Source: Avena insularis (Eukaryota; Streptophyta; Magnoliopsida; Poales; Poaceae). Taken from it: 64,000 bases of DNA. Location of the stretch: positions 202,002,941-202,066,940 of the forward strand of contig CM042684.1 in assembly GCA_023614405.1 (NCBI GenBank), read 5' to 3'. Positions 8,588 through 20,800 of the stretch are shown one piece after another. The position numbers and the translations under genes are program-made. The notes below the pieces were generated by a model that was not told the DNA's origin, did not search any database, and worked only from the letters and a program-made list of their open reading frames with translations. Position 1 is the first letter of the stretch. The number at the start of each line of letters is the position of its first letter.

Positions 8588-10603
8588 TAAATAACACGTA
8601 GGCTTCGTCTTGAGATCTCTCTAGGAGTAAAAGCAGTAGAATAATAAAACTAGTTCCATGAAGAACTGCAGGGTACAAGAAAAACATCAGAGCTACCAAT
8701 TATTAGGCATATGCTAATATGAAATCTTACTTGACTATAGATAGCACCTGCTATATGGAAATTTTAGGAAACAATTAGAACAAGTGTGTGTGCACTAATT
8801 TGAAATCTGGATGCATTACATTCAGACATAATTATCCACATGATCAAGCATGCACTAATACATAATCAGCAAACAATTACACACATACTTACAGTTGTAA
8901 GTAGCAGTAACATCTTGGTGCAGTACGCATTGCAAATTTATTGCTACTTAGTTCAGATTAACCCAATGCAAGATTACAGAGCAACTACATCAAAGTAATC
9001 AGATTTACTAATGTATTTGTCACATGATACATGCATCAAGCATTCGATAATCAATTATCAGTTCCGTATATGTTCGAGAAGACAAGTAGATACCTGACTT
9101 TTGTGTCGATGAGGTGGATCGGACTATAGTTGAAGATCTGGTCTGCAACGTCATATCATACAGTGTTTTTCCATCCATATGAGATTATGTAGTCACGAGT
9201 TAGCTAAGCATTGCATCTTCAAGTATGAATCAATTGTTGGAATAGTAAGAGTAAGGACTCTTCTAGGTACTGCATGATCATATAGAAGTACTGGAACAAA
9301 AAGAGCCTAGTTTCTCAGAACAGCGCATGCAAAGCAGTATCACAAAAACTAGGCTATACAGCAGCATTTTCCTAGAAGATCTGCACTTGAGAAGTGACAA
9401 GAACAATGTGACAATCTAGGAATCAGGGACTTACCAACAATGGAGACGAAGGAGGAAGCATGCACCAATGTGTCCCTATGGTTAAATATGATACAAATAC
9501 ATGAGGATCAACAAAGGGGTTGATGTCATGCAGAACTAAAGACAACACCAACATAGATGTTGTGCATACTAGGGAGCTCCTCCTTTGCAGAAAAAAATTA
9601 CACTGAAACCAGGTATTCATTTCACTTAGATTCCATACCAAACAAATGAAAAGACTATATACTGAACAAATGAACCTACTTTGTGCACAAATAGTTGTTC
9701 AACATTAAAACAAGCCCGTTCTATCATCCGGTGAACAACAATAAAGGACATGCAATGAGGCTGGATAACTAGTAGCCTTCTGGTTGTAACAAAGATACAA
9801 TTTCTAGCAACTTAACGGGGGAAACTCAATTTGTTAAGGTAGACAATCATCCCGTGTGAGAATTTAGGTAGTTACCAGACCATCCACCTGTCCAAATTGG
9901 ATACAATCCTATTATAGGCTACAATTACAAAATATATTCAGAAATGATAATGCCATAGCATTCTACATGTACCAGACCATCCACCTATCCAAATTGCTAC
10001 TCACTTCACGTTTTTTCACTCCCACATATCCAAACAACAACTACTGTCCAACATATCAAATCTACGGGCTAAAGGCAGGACCCTTGCTCCCAGTAGGGAA
10101 CATGGCATGCAGATTTAGCAGTAAATCACACCAGGTAGTAAATCACTCGAGTTGTTATTCATAGGATACAAGTCATGTAAGTACTAGGCCTACTAATCTT
10201 GTAAGTACTTAGCAAGTAATTCAACATCCAGGCATTCAATGCTTAAGAGAGATCCTAGATATTTTCAATGATTCCTTGAGTAGCTAAGCAACAAGCTACT
10301 GAAAACTTGGAATACCAATTAAATATATCTTGACTGAAATAACCAAGTGAATAACCAAGCAAATGAGCATCCAACAATTACAGTTAGAAGCACAAAAGAC
10401 TAGAGTTATACCCTTAGCAATTATAGATCGTCATCGGTAGTTCAGGTTGTCTGGGACACGGATCTCGTGTTATATGCGCCGAGAACCACGAATCCCCACC
10501 CCGCAAAAAAACACGAATCCACGCGATCGATCTTCCTACAGGTCACGTTCGTGTAAGTCTAGTTCCCAACTCAAAACCTGAAACGGGAGAGCGGGCTTTG
10601 GTC
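8588..10603. other. CACTA interior, intron-like AT-rich sequence
   Basis: Two kilobases without a convincing ORF or motif on either strand. Short open frames (for example minus 9423-9641) lack compositional support. Most easily read as intron or spacer of a decayed minus-strand element gene. Confidence 0.4.
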
Positions 10604-11150
10604 TTACCTGACAGCGTGGTCTGAATGGGGTGTTCTTGAAGAGGAGAACGATGACGTGCTCGTCGGCCTGTGACTTCTACGGCGTGTCAACGAACAAGGA
10701 AGACTAGGCCGGAGGGGATCTGGTGGAGGAGGCCTCTGAGGAAGGGCGCAGCTTTGCAGGGAGATCGACATCGTGGGATCCTGTTTCAACAAATACAAAG
10801 GATTAGAGGAGGATGGGCAGAAGGTGATGGGCAGAGAGGTAGATGGGTGGCGCTGCTTCCCGTTCTTGTCATCGAGGAGGGGAGAACAAGATGGAGAGGG
10901 ATATTTGGGCGCAGCAGAGGCCGCCGTGCAACGTAGCGCAGCCACTGCCATGGCCGCGAGCACGCTGATGACAGAGCGGGTCGGGCATATCAGCTCCAGA
11001 TTTGGGGAGGTAGGTGGCGGCGGCGGGAGATGGTGGCGGGGCAGGGTGGAATTGGTGGGCCTAGGTGGAATTGAGGGGAGGAGGTCTAGGGCGGTGGGAG
11101 ATGGGGCAGCGCCGGCCGGTGAAGTGAGAACCAGCATCGTCTGGTGAAGG
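10604..11150 (-). other. GC-rich segment, possible 5' exon or captured sequence
   Basis: A sharp GC-rich island inside an AT-rich element. The minus strand has a 177-codon frame (10604-11137) rich in Pro, Ser, Arg and Ala, but overlapping frames on the plus strand are also open, as expected from GC-rich, stop-poor sequence. It could be the 5' UTR and first exon of the element's gene, or a captured host gene fragment. Coding status is unproven. Confidence 0.35.
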
Positions 11151-11399
11151 GAGAAGCAGCACCGGCGTTAGTGTTTGGGTCGAAGAGGCGGAGGGGCTCG
11201 CGTCCGAGAAGAGAATAACGGATTTTAGTCGGGGAAGGAAAAGGGATCGAGATGGGGCTGTGGGTGCGGTGGGGACTGTGGAGTCGGGTGTGCTTCTTTA
11301 GGTGAGTGGCTAGGCGTTGGATCGGAACTGTACGGTTCAGATCTGGATGATAAGGATGATTTGTGGGAGGCGGTTCCCTGTGTTTTGATTGGTCGGTTA

Positions 11400-13190
11400 A
11401 CAAAACATCTCTTTTTTGCACTCGAAAAATGGAAAATCATGTTTTGTGCAACAAAAATAAAAGTTTCCTCCGACAACATTGTTCACAATTCCAAGATGTT
11501 CATGTGTGCACAATATTTCCATGTAATCAGAGGAAGTTTTTCATTTCCTCGCACCAAAAATCCATTTTTCATTTTTCGAGTGTCAAAAAGAGGGTGTTTT
11601 GTGAAGCAGACTCCAAATTAAAGTTTCAACATGCTACCATCCTATTTTGCAAAAATACTAGACCACCTGACATGGACAATGTCCCAATCGGGGGTTCTCA
11701 AACCTTTCTATCTACCCCTAGTAAAAAACGCAAATTCCTGCCGAACTGATAGGAAGTGTGTCCGATCTGAACTACAAGTACATGATTTATTGCTTGTGAT
11801 TTTTTGCAAAAATCATTTTTGGACTCACAATATGATATTTCTTCAGAGATCCAATACATGATTAGCGAGGCTCATTACCTATCTTCATGCCCGTCATTTT
11901 GGCCAAAGTTTGAAATAGGAAAATTTTGAAACAGATATAAGAAATTCAAAAATGATCCGAACAATGTAAAACTTTCGCATGGTGTCATATTATGTCACAT
12001 AGTTGCAAGGAAAAATACCAAACTTGGTATATTGATCGTGTCTTGAAATAACCTTCACAGAAATGACCTATCACGTTTGAGGTTTCATGGCTTTCGGGCC
12101 AAACGACTAGTGTTATGCCTAGAATCGCGACATAGTTTGTGATAATGTACCCATATTGTGCACTCGTGTGCATCTTGGGATGGCGAACAATGTTGTAGGA
12201 GGAAGTTTTCCTTTTCGTTGCACGGAAAAGCCATTTTCTATTTTTCGAGTGCCAAAATCGGGGCGTTTTGTGAAGCAACACCAAATGTTTAATTAAAAAA
12301 TGCTATACCACCTTAAATGAACAATGTCCCAATCGGGGATTTTAAAACCTTTTTGTCCACCCCTGGTGAAAAAGACAAATGTGAGTCGAATCGGTAGGAA
12401 GTGGGTCCAGTTTGAACTACAGGTACATGATCTAATGCTCGTGATTTTTTGCAAAAATCATTTTTAGGCACACAATATGATATTTCTTTAGAGATCCAAT
12501 GCAAATTTTAGCGAGGCTCGTCCCCTATCTTCATGCCCGTCATTTTGGCCAGAGTTTGAAATAGGAAATTTTTGAAACAGACATAAGAAATTCAAACACG
12601 GTCCGAACAATGTGAATCCTTTGCGTGGCATCATATTATATGACATAGTTGTAAGGAAAAATACCAAACTTGGTATATTGATTGCATCTCGAAAAAACCT
12701 TCACAGAAATGACCTATCATGTCCGAGGTTTCATGGCTTTCAGGCCAAAAGACCAATGTTTTGACTAGAATCGTATCATAGTTAGTAATAATGTGCCTAT
12801 ATTGTGCACAAATGTGCATATTGGGATAGCGAATGATGTTATAGGAGGAATTTTTCCTTTTCGTCGCACGAAAAAGCCATTTTCTATTTTTTGAGTGCCA
12901 AAATCGGGGCGTTTTATGAAGCAACACCAAATGTTTAATTAAAAAATGCTACCACCCATTTTTTTAAAATACTATACCACCTTACATGGACAATGTCCTA
13001 ACCGGGAATTTTAAAACCTTTTCTTCCACCCCTGGGGAAAAAGACAAATGTGTGCCGAATCGGTAGGAAGTGGGTCCGATTTGAACTGATCTAATGCTCA
13101 TGATTTTTTGAAAAAATCATTTTAGACTCACAATATGATGTTTCTTCAGAAATCCATTAATATTTTAGCAATACTCAACCCGTAGACGAG
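11400..13190. repeat. 646-bp tandem repeat inside CACTA element
   Basis: A tail-only copy (~11400-11640), two full copies (~11640-12285 and ~12286-12931) and a truncated copy (~12932-13190). The landmark GTCCCAATCG falls at 11681 and 12325, and a diverged GTCCTAACCG at 12994. Two 99-codon minus-strand frames (11985-12284 and 12631-12930) are the same stretch repeated 646 bases apart and are shadows, not genes. Copies differ by scattered substitutions, so the duplication is not recent. Confidence 0.85.
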
Positions 13191-13590
13191 AACGGTAACT
13201 CCCTGGTTTCAAAATATGATATTGTCCCTACTGTGGACTAATATGAGATTAGTAAATCCAATTTTTTAAAATAGTCATTTTTTTATCAATAACACGATAA
13301 TATCATGTATTAAATTTTATAAAAATTTAGAGACAAAAATCAATTCTTTTGGATTTATTGTGAAAAAGATACAAAAGAAATAAGAAAAAAATAGAAAAAA
13401 ACTATTCTAACTGGACCAGCCGAGCTGGCCCAGACCTAATCTACTACGTGCAAGTCTAAGACCAGCCCAGAATTAATTTACCACAGCCGGCCTCTCTTCC
13501 TACGGAGGCCCGTTCTAGGGATTGAGGTCCAGGCCCAACAGCCGAAACTACCGTTTAAAGGGAATTTGCTGTTCCAATAGAGCACGAACA
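13191..13590. other. CACTA interior, AT-rich, no feature recognised
   Basis: AT-rich sequence (runs of A/T near 13265-13410) followed by a short GC-richer part at 13420-13560 with repeated GGCCC/GCCCA words. No ORF or RNA structure that I can support. Confidence 0.35.
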
Positions 13591-13593
13591 CCC

Positions 13594-13669
13594 AGCTGTC
13601 CTAGTGGTAAGAAATGTGGTGGCTTGATTGCGAGGTCACGAGTTCAAGTCCTCGCTTGACCTCTTTTTT
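13594..13669 (+). other. tRNA-like module 1 (Pol III A box, B box, T6)
   Basis: TAGTGGTAAG at 13602 resembles an internal A box; AGTTCAAGTCC at 13641-13651 matches the B-box consensus GGTTCGANTCC at 8 of 10 fixed positions; a run of six T follows at 13664-13669, a sufficient Pol III terminator. The T-arm and acceptor do not fold into a proper tRNA, so it is tRNA-derived or SINE-like rather than a tRNA gene. Confidence 0.45.
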
Positions 13670-13750
13670 ACTAATAATCCCACTAAATAGTGGTGGGTCT
13701 CATGTGTAAGTAATAATTTCGATTACTGGAACATTAAAGCAACCTTTGTG

Positions 13751-13827
13751 TGCTTCAGTGGTTAGGGTCACCAGAAAGTGAGGGAGTTTGTGGTCGCTGG
13801 TTCGATTCCTGGATCGACCGTATTTTT
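13751..13827 (+). other. tRNA-like module 2 (perfect B box, T5)
   Basis: CAGTGGTTAGG at 13756 resembles an A box; GGTTCGATTCC at 13799-13809 is a perfect B-box match; five T follow at 13823-13827. Spacing matches module 1 (A boxes about 155 bases apart). No good cloverleaf can be drawn, so this is not a functional tRNA. Confidence 0.45.
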
Positions 13828-13908
13828 GCCGCATTTATTCGCTGACTTTGGCTAAGCCTAGCAAATCAACTCTGTGTTAATTATACTCATGCGTAGGAAT
13901 GTTACAAG

Positions 13909-13960
13909 AACCATGGTGTGCTGTAGTGATTGAGGTCTCTCGAGGTACCAGGTCCACGTA
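13909..13960 (+). other. Degenerate third tRNA-like module
   Basis: TGTAGTGATTGAGG near 13922 and GGTACCAGGTCC near 13944 align in order and spacing with the A and B boxes of the two modules upstream, but the B box is badly decayed and no T run follows closely. Confidence 0.2.
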
Positions 13961-14110
13961 CACGTGTATTCATTATTTCGTGAGGGCCATGTGTATTGAC
14001 ACATGGACATACAGTGACATACACATGTACAATAATTCGCATATAGACTTGCCACGTGTGCGTAACTAATGATGTGGCCGATCACTCAATTTAATGTCTA
14101 AAATTTAGGC

Positions 14111-14300
14111 GATGTGACGATTTAAATTGGTCATAATGGGGTATAAATAAGGCTCTAAGCTGTATCCTAGGGGTTATGACGATTTCATATGCTAAAATTA
14201 CGACGATTTGACACAAATCGTCGTAATTCTATAGGATTTTGACATCTCCAAATAGCCTATGACCATCTTGTGCCAAATCGTCATAGATCTATGATGATTT
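14111..14300. repeat. CACTA subterminal repeats, right
   Basis: Copies of TGACGATTT/AAATCGTCA at about 14116, 14177, 14201, 14216 and 14276, matching those at the left end. This shared subterminal motif independently supports the assignment of both ends to one element. Confidence 0.75.
14196..14228. repeat. Perfect 15-bp inverted repeat, 3-nt loop
   Basis: AATTACGACGATTTG at 14196-14210, loop ACA, then its exact complement at 14214-14228. It consists of two subterminal motifs facing each other. As RNA or extruded DNA it would form a 15-bp hairpin. Confidence 0.9.
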
Positions 14301-14322
14301 CATTTCCCCGTCGCTATGAGAA

Positions 14323-14351
14323 GGTCACAAGTTAGCTCATTTCTTTTAGTG
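14323..14351 (-). repeat. CACTA right terminal inverted repeat
   Basis: Ends ...TCTTTTAGTG on the plus strand, i.e. CACTAAAAGA on the minus strand. Followed at once by ACA (target duplication, 14352-14354) and satellite (TGCAATGACAC). Confidence 0.75.
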
Positions 14352-14846
14352 ACATGCAATGACACTGGTGCATCCATGTGTGGTCTCTAAAGAGAACACA
14401 CATTTCAATGACTCTGGTTGCTGTTAGTAAAAAGAACACACATGCAATGACACTGGTGGATCCATGTGTGGTCTCTAAAAAGAACACACCTGCAATGACT
14501 CTGGTTGTTGGTAGTAAAAAGAGCACACATGCAATGACACCGGTGGATCCATATGTGGTATGTGAAAAGAACACACATGCAGTGACTCTGGTTGTTGTTA
14601 GTAAAAAGAACACACATGCAATAACAATGGTGGATCCATAGGTGGATTGTGAAAAGAGCACACATGCAATGACACTAGTGGATCCATATGTGGTATATGA
14701 AAAGAACACACATGCAATGACTCTAGTTGTTGTTAGTAAAAAGAACACACATGTAATGACCTTTGGTGGATCCATGTGTGGTCGCTGACGACACCACCCA
14801 TTTCAATGACACTGGTGGATCCATATGTGGTATGTGAAAAGAACAG

Positions 14847-17800
14847 TCATGAAATGACTCCAGTTGTTGTTAGTAAAAAGAACACACATGCAATGACACT
14901 GGTGGATCCATAGGTGGATTGTGAAAAGAACACACATGCAATGACAACGGTGGATCCATATGTGGCATGTGAAAAGAATACACATGCAATGACTCTGGTT
15001 GTTGTTAGTAACAAGAACACACATGCAATAACACTGGTGGATCCATGTGTGGTCTCTGAAGAGAACACACATTTCAATGACACCGGTGGATCCATATGTG
15101 GTATGTGAAAAGAACACACATGAAATGACTCTGGTTGTTGTTAGTAAAAAAGCACACAAGCAATGACACTAGCGGATCCATAGGTTGATTGTGAAAAGAA
15201 CACACATGCAATGACACTGGTGGATCCATGTGTTGTCTCTGAAGAGAACACACATTTCAATGACACTGGTAGATCCATATGTGGTATGTGACAAGAACAG
15301 TCATGAAATGACTCCAGTTGTTGTTAGTAAAAATAACACACATGCAATGACACTGGTGGATCCATAGGTGGATTGTGAAAATAACACACATGCAATGACA
15401 CTGGTGGATCCATATGTCGCATGTGAAAAGAACACACATGCAATGGCTCTGGTTGTTGTTAGTATAAAGAACACACATGCAATGACACTGGTGGATCCAT
15501 ATGTGGTCTCTGAAAAGAACACACATTTTAATGACTCTGGTTGTTGTTAGTAAAAAGAACACCCATGCAATGACACTGGTGGATCCATAGGTGGATTGTG
15601 AAATGAGCACACATGCAATGACACTGGTGGATCCATATGTGGTATGCGAAAGAACACACATGAAATGACTCCAGTATTTGTTAGTAAAAAGAACACACAT
15701 GCAACGACACTGGTGGATCCATGTGTGGTCTCTAAAGAGAACACACATTTCAATGACTCTATTTGTTGTTAGTAAAAAGAACACACATGCAATGACACTA
15801 GTAGATCCATGTGTGGTCTCTAAAGAGAACACACATGCAATGACTCTTGTTGTTAGTAAAAAGAACACACATGCAATGACACTAGTGGATCCATATGTGG
15901 TATGTGAAAAGAACAGACATGCAATGACTCTTGTTGTTGTTAGTAAAAATAACACAGATGCAATGACACTGGTGGATCCATAGGTGGATTGTGAAAAGAA
16001 CACACATGCAATGGCACTGGTGGATCCATATGTGGTATGTGAAAAGAACACACATGCAATGACTCTTGTTGTTGTTAGTAAAAAGAACACACATGCAATG
16101 ACACTGGTGGATCCATGTGTGGTCTCTAAAAAGAACACACATGCAATGACTCTGGTTGTTGTTAGTAAAAAGAGCACACAGGCCATGACACTGGTGGATC
16201 CATATGTGGTATGTGAAAAGAACACACATGCAGTGACTCTGGTTGTTGTTAGTAAAAAGAACACCCATGCAATGCCCCGGGTCGATCCATAGGTGGAGTG
16301 TGACAAGAGCACACATGCAATGACACTAGTGGATCCATATGTGGTATGTGAAAAGAACACACATGCAATGACTCAATTGTTGTTAGAAAAAGACACATGC
16401 AATGACACTGGTGGATCCATGTGTGGTCTCTGAAGAGAACACACATTTCAATGACACTGGTGGATCCATATGTGGTATGTGACAAGAACAATCATGAAAT
16501 GACTCTAGTTGTTGTTACTAAAAAGAACACACATGCAATGACACTGGTGGATCCATATGTGGCATGTGAAAAGAATACACATGCAATGACTCTAGTTGTT
16601 GTTAGTAACAAGAACACACATGCAATAACACTGGTGGATCCATGTGTGGTCTCCGAAGAGAACACACATTTCAATGACACCGGTGGATCCATATGTGGTA
16701 TGTGAAAAGAACACACAAGAAATGACTACGGTTGTTGTTAGTAAAAAAGCACACAGGCAATGACACTGGTGGATCCATAGGTTGATTGTGCAACGAACAC
16801 ACATGCAATGACACTGGTGGATCCATGTGTGGTCTCTAAAGAGAACACACATTTCAATGACATTGGTGGATCCATATGTCGTATGTGACAAGAACAGTCA
16901 TGAAATGACTCCAGTTGTTGTTAGTAAAAATAACACACATGCAATGACACTGGTGGATCCATAGGTGGATTGTGAAAATAACACACATGCAATGACACTG
17001 GTGGATCCATATGTGGTATGTGAAAAGAACACACATGCAATGGCTCTGGTTGTTGTTAGTAAAAAGAACACACATGCAATGACACCGGTGGATCCATATG
17101 TGGTATGTGAAAAGAACACACATTTTAATGACTCTGGTTGTTGTTAGTAAAAAGAACACCCATGCAATAACACTGGTGGATCCATAGGTGGATTGTGAAA
17201 AGAGCACATATCCAATGACACTGGTGGATCCATATGTGGTATGTGAAAAGAACACACATACAATGACTCAGTTGTTGTTAGTAAAAGAACACATGCAATG
17301 ACACTAGTGGATCCATGTGTGGTCTCTGAAGTGAACACACATTTCAATGACACTGGTGGATCCATATGTGGTATGTGAAAAGAATAGTGATGAAATGACT
17401 CCAGTTGTTGTTAGTAAAAAGAACACACATGCAATGACATTGGTGGATCCATAGGTGGATTTTGAAAAGAACACACATGCAATGACTCTGGTTGTTGTTA
17501 GTAAAAAGAACACACATGCAATGACACTGGTGGATCCATGTGTGGTCTCAAGAGAAGAACACACATTTCCATGACTCTAGTTGTTGTTAGTAAAAGAACA
17601 CATGCAATGACATGGTGGATCCATATGTGGTATGTGAAAAGAACACACATGCAATGACTCTGGTTGTTGTTAGTAAAAAGAACACACATGCAATGACACT
17701 GGTGGATCCATGTGTGGTCTCTAAAAAGAACACACATGCAATGACTCTGGTTATTGTTAGTAAAAAGAGCACACATGCAATGACACTGGTGGATCCATAT

Positions 17801-20800
17801 GTGGTATGTGAAAAGAACACACATGCAGTGACTCTGGATGTTGTTAGTAAAAAGAACACACATGCAATGACACTGGTGGATCCATAGGTGGATTTTCAAA
17901 AGAGCACACATGCAATGACACTAGTGGATCCATATGTCGTATGTGAAAAGAACACACATGCAATGACTCTAGTTGTTGTTAGTAAAAAGAACACACATGT
18001 AATGACACTGGTGGATCCATGTGTGGTCTCTGAAGAGAACACACATTTCAATGACACTGGTGGATCCATATGTGGTATGTGAAAAGAACAGTCATGAAAT
18101 GACTCCAGTTGTTGTTACTAAAAAGAACACACATGCAATGGCACTGGTGGATCCATAGGTGGATTGTGAAAAGAACACACATGCAATGACAACGGTGGAT
18201 CCATATGTTGTTAGTAAAAAAGCACACAAGCAATGACACTGGTGGATCCATAGGTTGATTGTGAAAAGAACACACATGCAATGACACTAGTGGATCCATA
18301 TGTGGTATATGAAAAGAACACACATGCAATGACTCTAGTTGTTGTTAGTAAAAAGAACACACATGTAATGACACTGGTGGATCCATGTGTGGTCTCTGAA
18401 GAGAACACACATTTCAATGACACTGGTGGATCCATATGTGGTATGTGAAAAGAACAGTCATGAAATGACTCCAGTTGTTGTTAGTAAAAAGAACACAATT
18501 GCAATTACACTGGTGGATCCATAGGTGGATTGTGAAAAGAACACACATGCAATGACAACGGTGGATCCATATGTGGCATGTGAAAAGAATACACATGCAA
18601 TGACTCTGGTTGTTGTTAGTAACAAGAACACACATGCAATAACACTGGTGGATCCATGTGTGGTCTCTGAAGAGAACACACATTTCAATGACACCGGTGG
18701 ATCCATATGTGGTATGTGAAAAGAACACACATGAAATGACTCTGGTTGTTGTTAGTAAAAAAGCACACAAGCAATGACACTGGTGGATCCATAGGTTGAT
18801 TGTGAAAAGAACACACATGCAATGACACTGGTGGATCCATGTGTGGTCTCTGAAGAGAACACACATTTCAATGACACTGGTGGATCCATATGTGGTATGT
18901 GACAAGAACAGTCATGAAATGACTCCAGTTGTTGTTAGTAAAAATAACACACATGCAATGACACTGGTGGATCCATAGGTGGATTGTGAAAATAACACAC
19001 ATGCAATGACACTGGTGGATCCATATGTGGTATGTGAAAAGAACACACATGCAATGGCTCTGGTTGTTGTTAGTAAAAAGAACACACATGCAATGACACT
19101 GGTGGATCCATATGTGGTATGTGAAAAGAACACACATTTTAATGACTCTGGTTGTTGTTAGTAAAAAGAACACCCATGCAATGACACTGGTGGATCCATA
19201 GGTGGATTGTGAAAAGAGCACACATGCAATGACACTGGTGGATCCATATGTGGTATGCGAAAGAACACACATGAAGTGACTCCAGTATTTGTTAATAAAA
19301 AGAACACACATGCAACGACACTGGTGGATCCATGTGTGGTCTCTAAAGAGAACACACATTTCAATGACTCTAGTTGTTGTTAGTAAAAAGAACACACATG
19401 CAATGACACTAGTAGATCCATGTGTGGTCTCTAAAGAGAACACACATGCAATGACTCTTGTTGTTAGTAAAAAGAACACACATGCAATGACACTAGTGGA
19501 TCCATATGTGGTATGTGAAAAGAACAGACATGCAATGACTCTTGTTGTTGTTAGTAAAAATAACACACATGCAATGACACTGGTGGATCCATAGGTGGAT
19601 TGTGAAAAGAACACACATGCAATGGCACTGGTGGATCCATATGTGGTATGTGAAAAGAACACACATGCAATGACTCTTGTTGTTGTTAGTAAAAAGAACA
19701 CACATGCAATGACACTGGTGGATCCATGTGTGGTCTCTAAAAAGAACACACATGCAATGACTCTGGTTGTTGTTAGTAAAAAGAGCACACAGGCCATGAC
19801 ACTGGTGGATCCATATGTGGTATGTGAAAAGAACACACATGCAGTGACTCTGGTTGTTGTTAGTAAAAAGAACACACATGCAATGACACTGGTCGATCCA
19901 TAGGTGGATTGTGAAAAGAGCACACATGCAATGACACTAGTGGATCCATATGTGGTATGTGAAAAGAACACACATGCAATGACTCCAATTGTTGTTAGGA
20001 AAAAGAAGACACATGTAATGACACTGGTGGATCCATGTGTGGTCTCTGAAGAGAACACACATTTCAATGACACTGGTGGATCCATATGTGGTATGTGACA
20101 AGAACAATCATGAAATGACTCTAGTTGTTGTTACTAAAAAGAACACACATGCAATGACACTAGTGGATCCATAGGTGGATTGTGAAAAGAACACACATGC
20201 AATGACAATGGTGGATCCATATGTGGCATGTGAAAAGAATACACATGCAATGACTCTAGTTGTTGTTAGTAACAAGAACACACATGCAATAACACTGGTG
20301 GATCCATGTGTGGTCTCCGAAGAGAACACACATTTCAATGACACCGGTGGATCCATATGTGGTATGTGAAAAGAACACACATGAAATGACTCTGGTTGTT
20401 GTTAGTAAAAAAGCACATAGGCAATGACACTGGTGGATCCATAGGTTGATTGTGCAACGAACACACATGCAATGACACTGGTGGATCCATGTGTGGTCTC
20501 TAAAGAGAACACACATTTCAATGACATTGGTGGATCCATATGTCGTATGTGACAAGAACAGTCATGAAATGACTCCAGTTGTTGTTAGTAAAAATAACAC
20601 ACATGCAATGACACTGGTGGATCCATAGGTGGATTGTGAAAATAACACACATGCAATGACACTGGTGGATCCATATGTGGTATGTGAAAAGAACACACAT
20701 GCAATGGCTCTGGTTGTTGTTAGTAAAAAGAACACACATGCAATGACACCGGTGGATCCATATGTGGTATGTGAAAAGAACACACATTTTAATGACTCTG

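Larger units (their letters stand above)
7594..14351. mobile_element. CACTA (En/Spm-type) DNA transposon, 6.76 kb
   Basis: Both ends read CACTA inward: CACTACAAGG at 7594 and, on the minus strand, CACTAAAAGA from 14351. The outer 29 bases match at 19 positions. The flanks are AGA (7591-7593) and ACA (14352-14354); the interrupted satellite head AAGAACACACATG explains both as a 3-bp ACA duplication with one change, the length expected for CACTA elements. Both ends carry subterminal TGACGATTT/AAATCGTCA repeats. Inside are one exon-like fragment, a GC-rich segment, a 646-bp tandem repeat and tRNA-like modules, but I cannot recognise a complete transposase, so it is probably non-autonomous or decayed. 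Confidence 0.85.

Noticed and set aside
11985..12930. Two paralogous 99-codon genes in the CACTA element
   Set aside because: They are the same stretch of the 646-bp tandem repeat in two copies, with no start context or coding signal.
13594..13669. Functional tRNA gene
   Set aside because: A and B boxes are present, but the acceptor, anticodon and T stems do not pair properly.
15984..16292. Plus-strand frames with KNTHAMTLVDPYVVCE repeats as repeat-protein genes
   Set aside because: Direct translation of satellite subunits (16 and 13 codons); each ends at the TAG inside a GGATCCATAGG tail.
18868..20085. 405-codon and similar minus-strand frames as a Cys/His-rich or membrane protein gene
   Set aside because: They lie wholly in the satellite, are open in two frames at once, start and stop at arbitrary units, and exist because the 39- and 48-bp units preserve frame.
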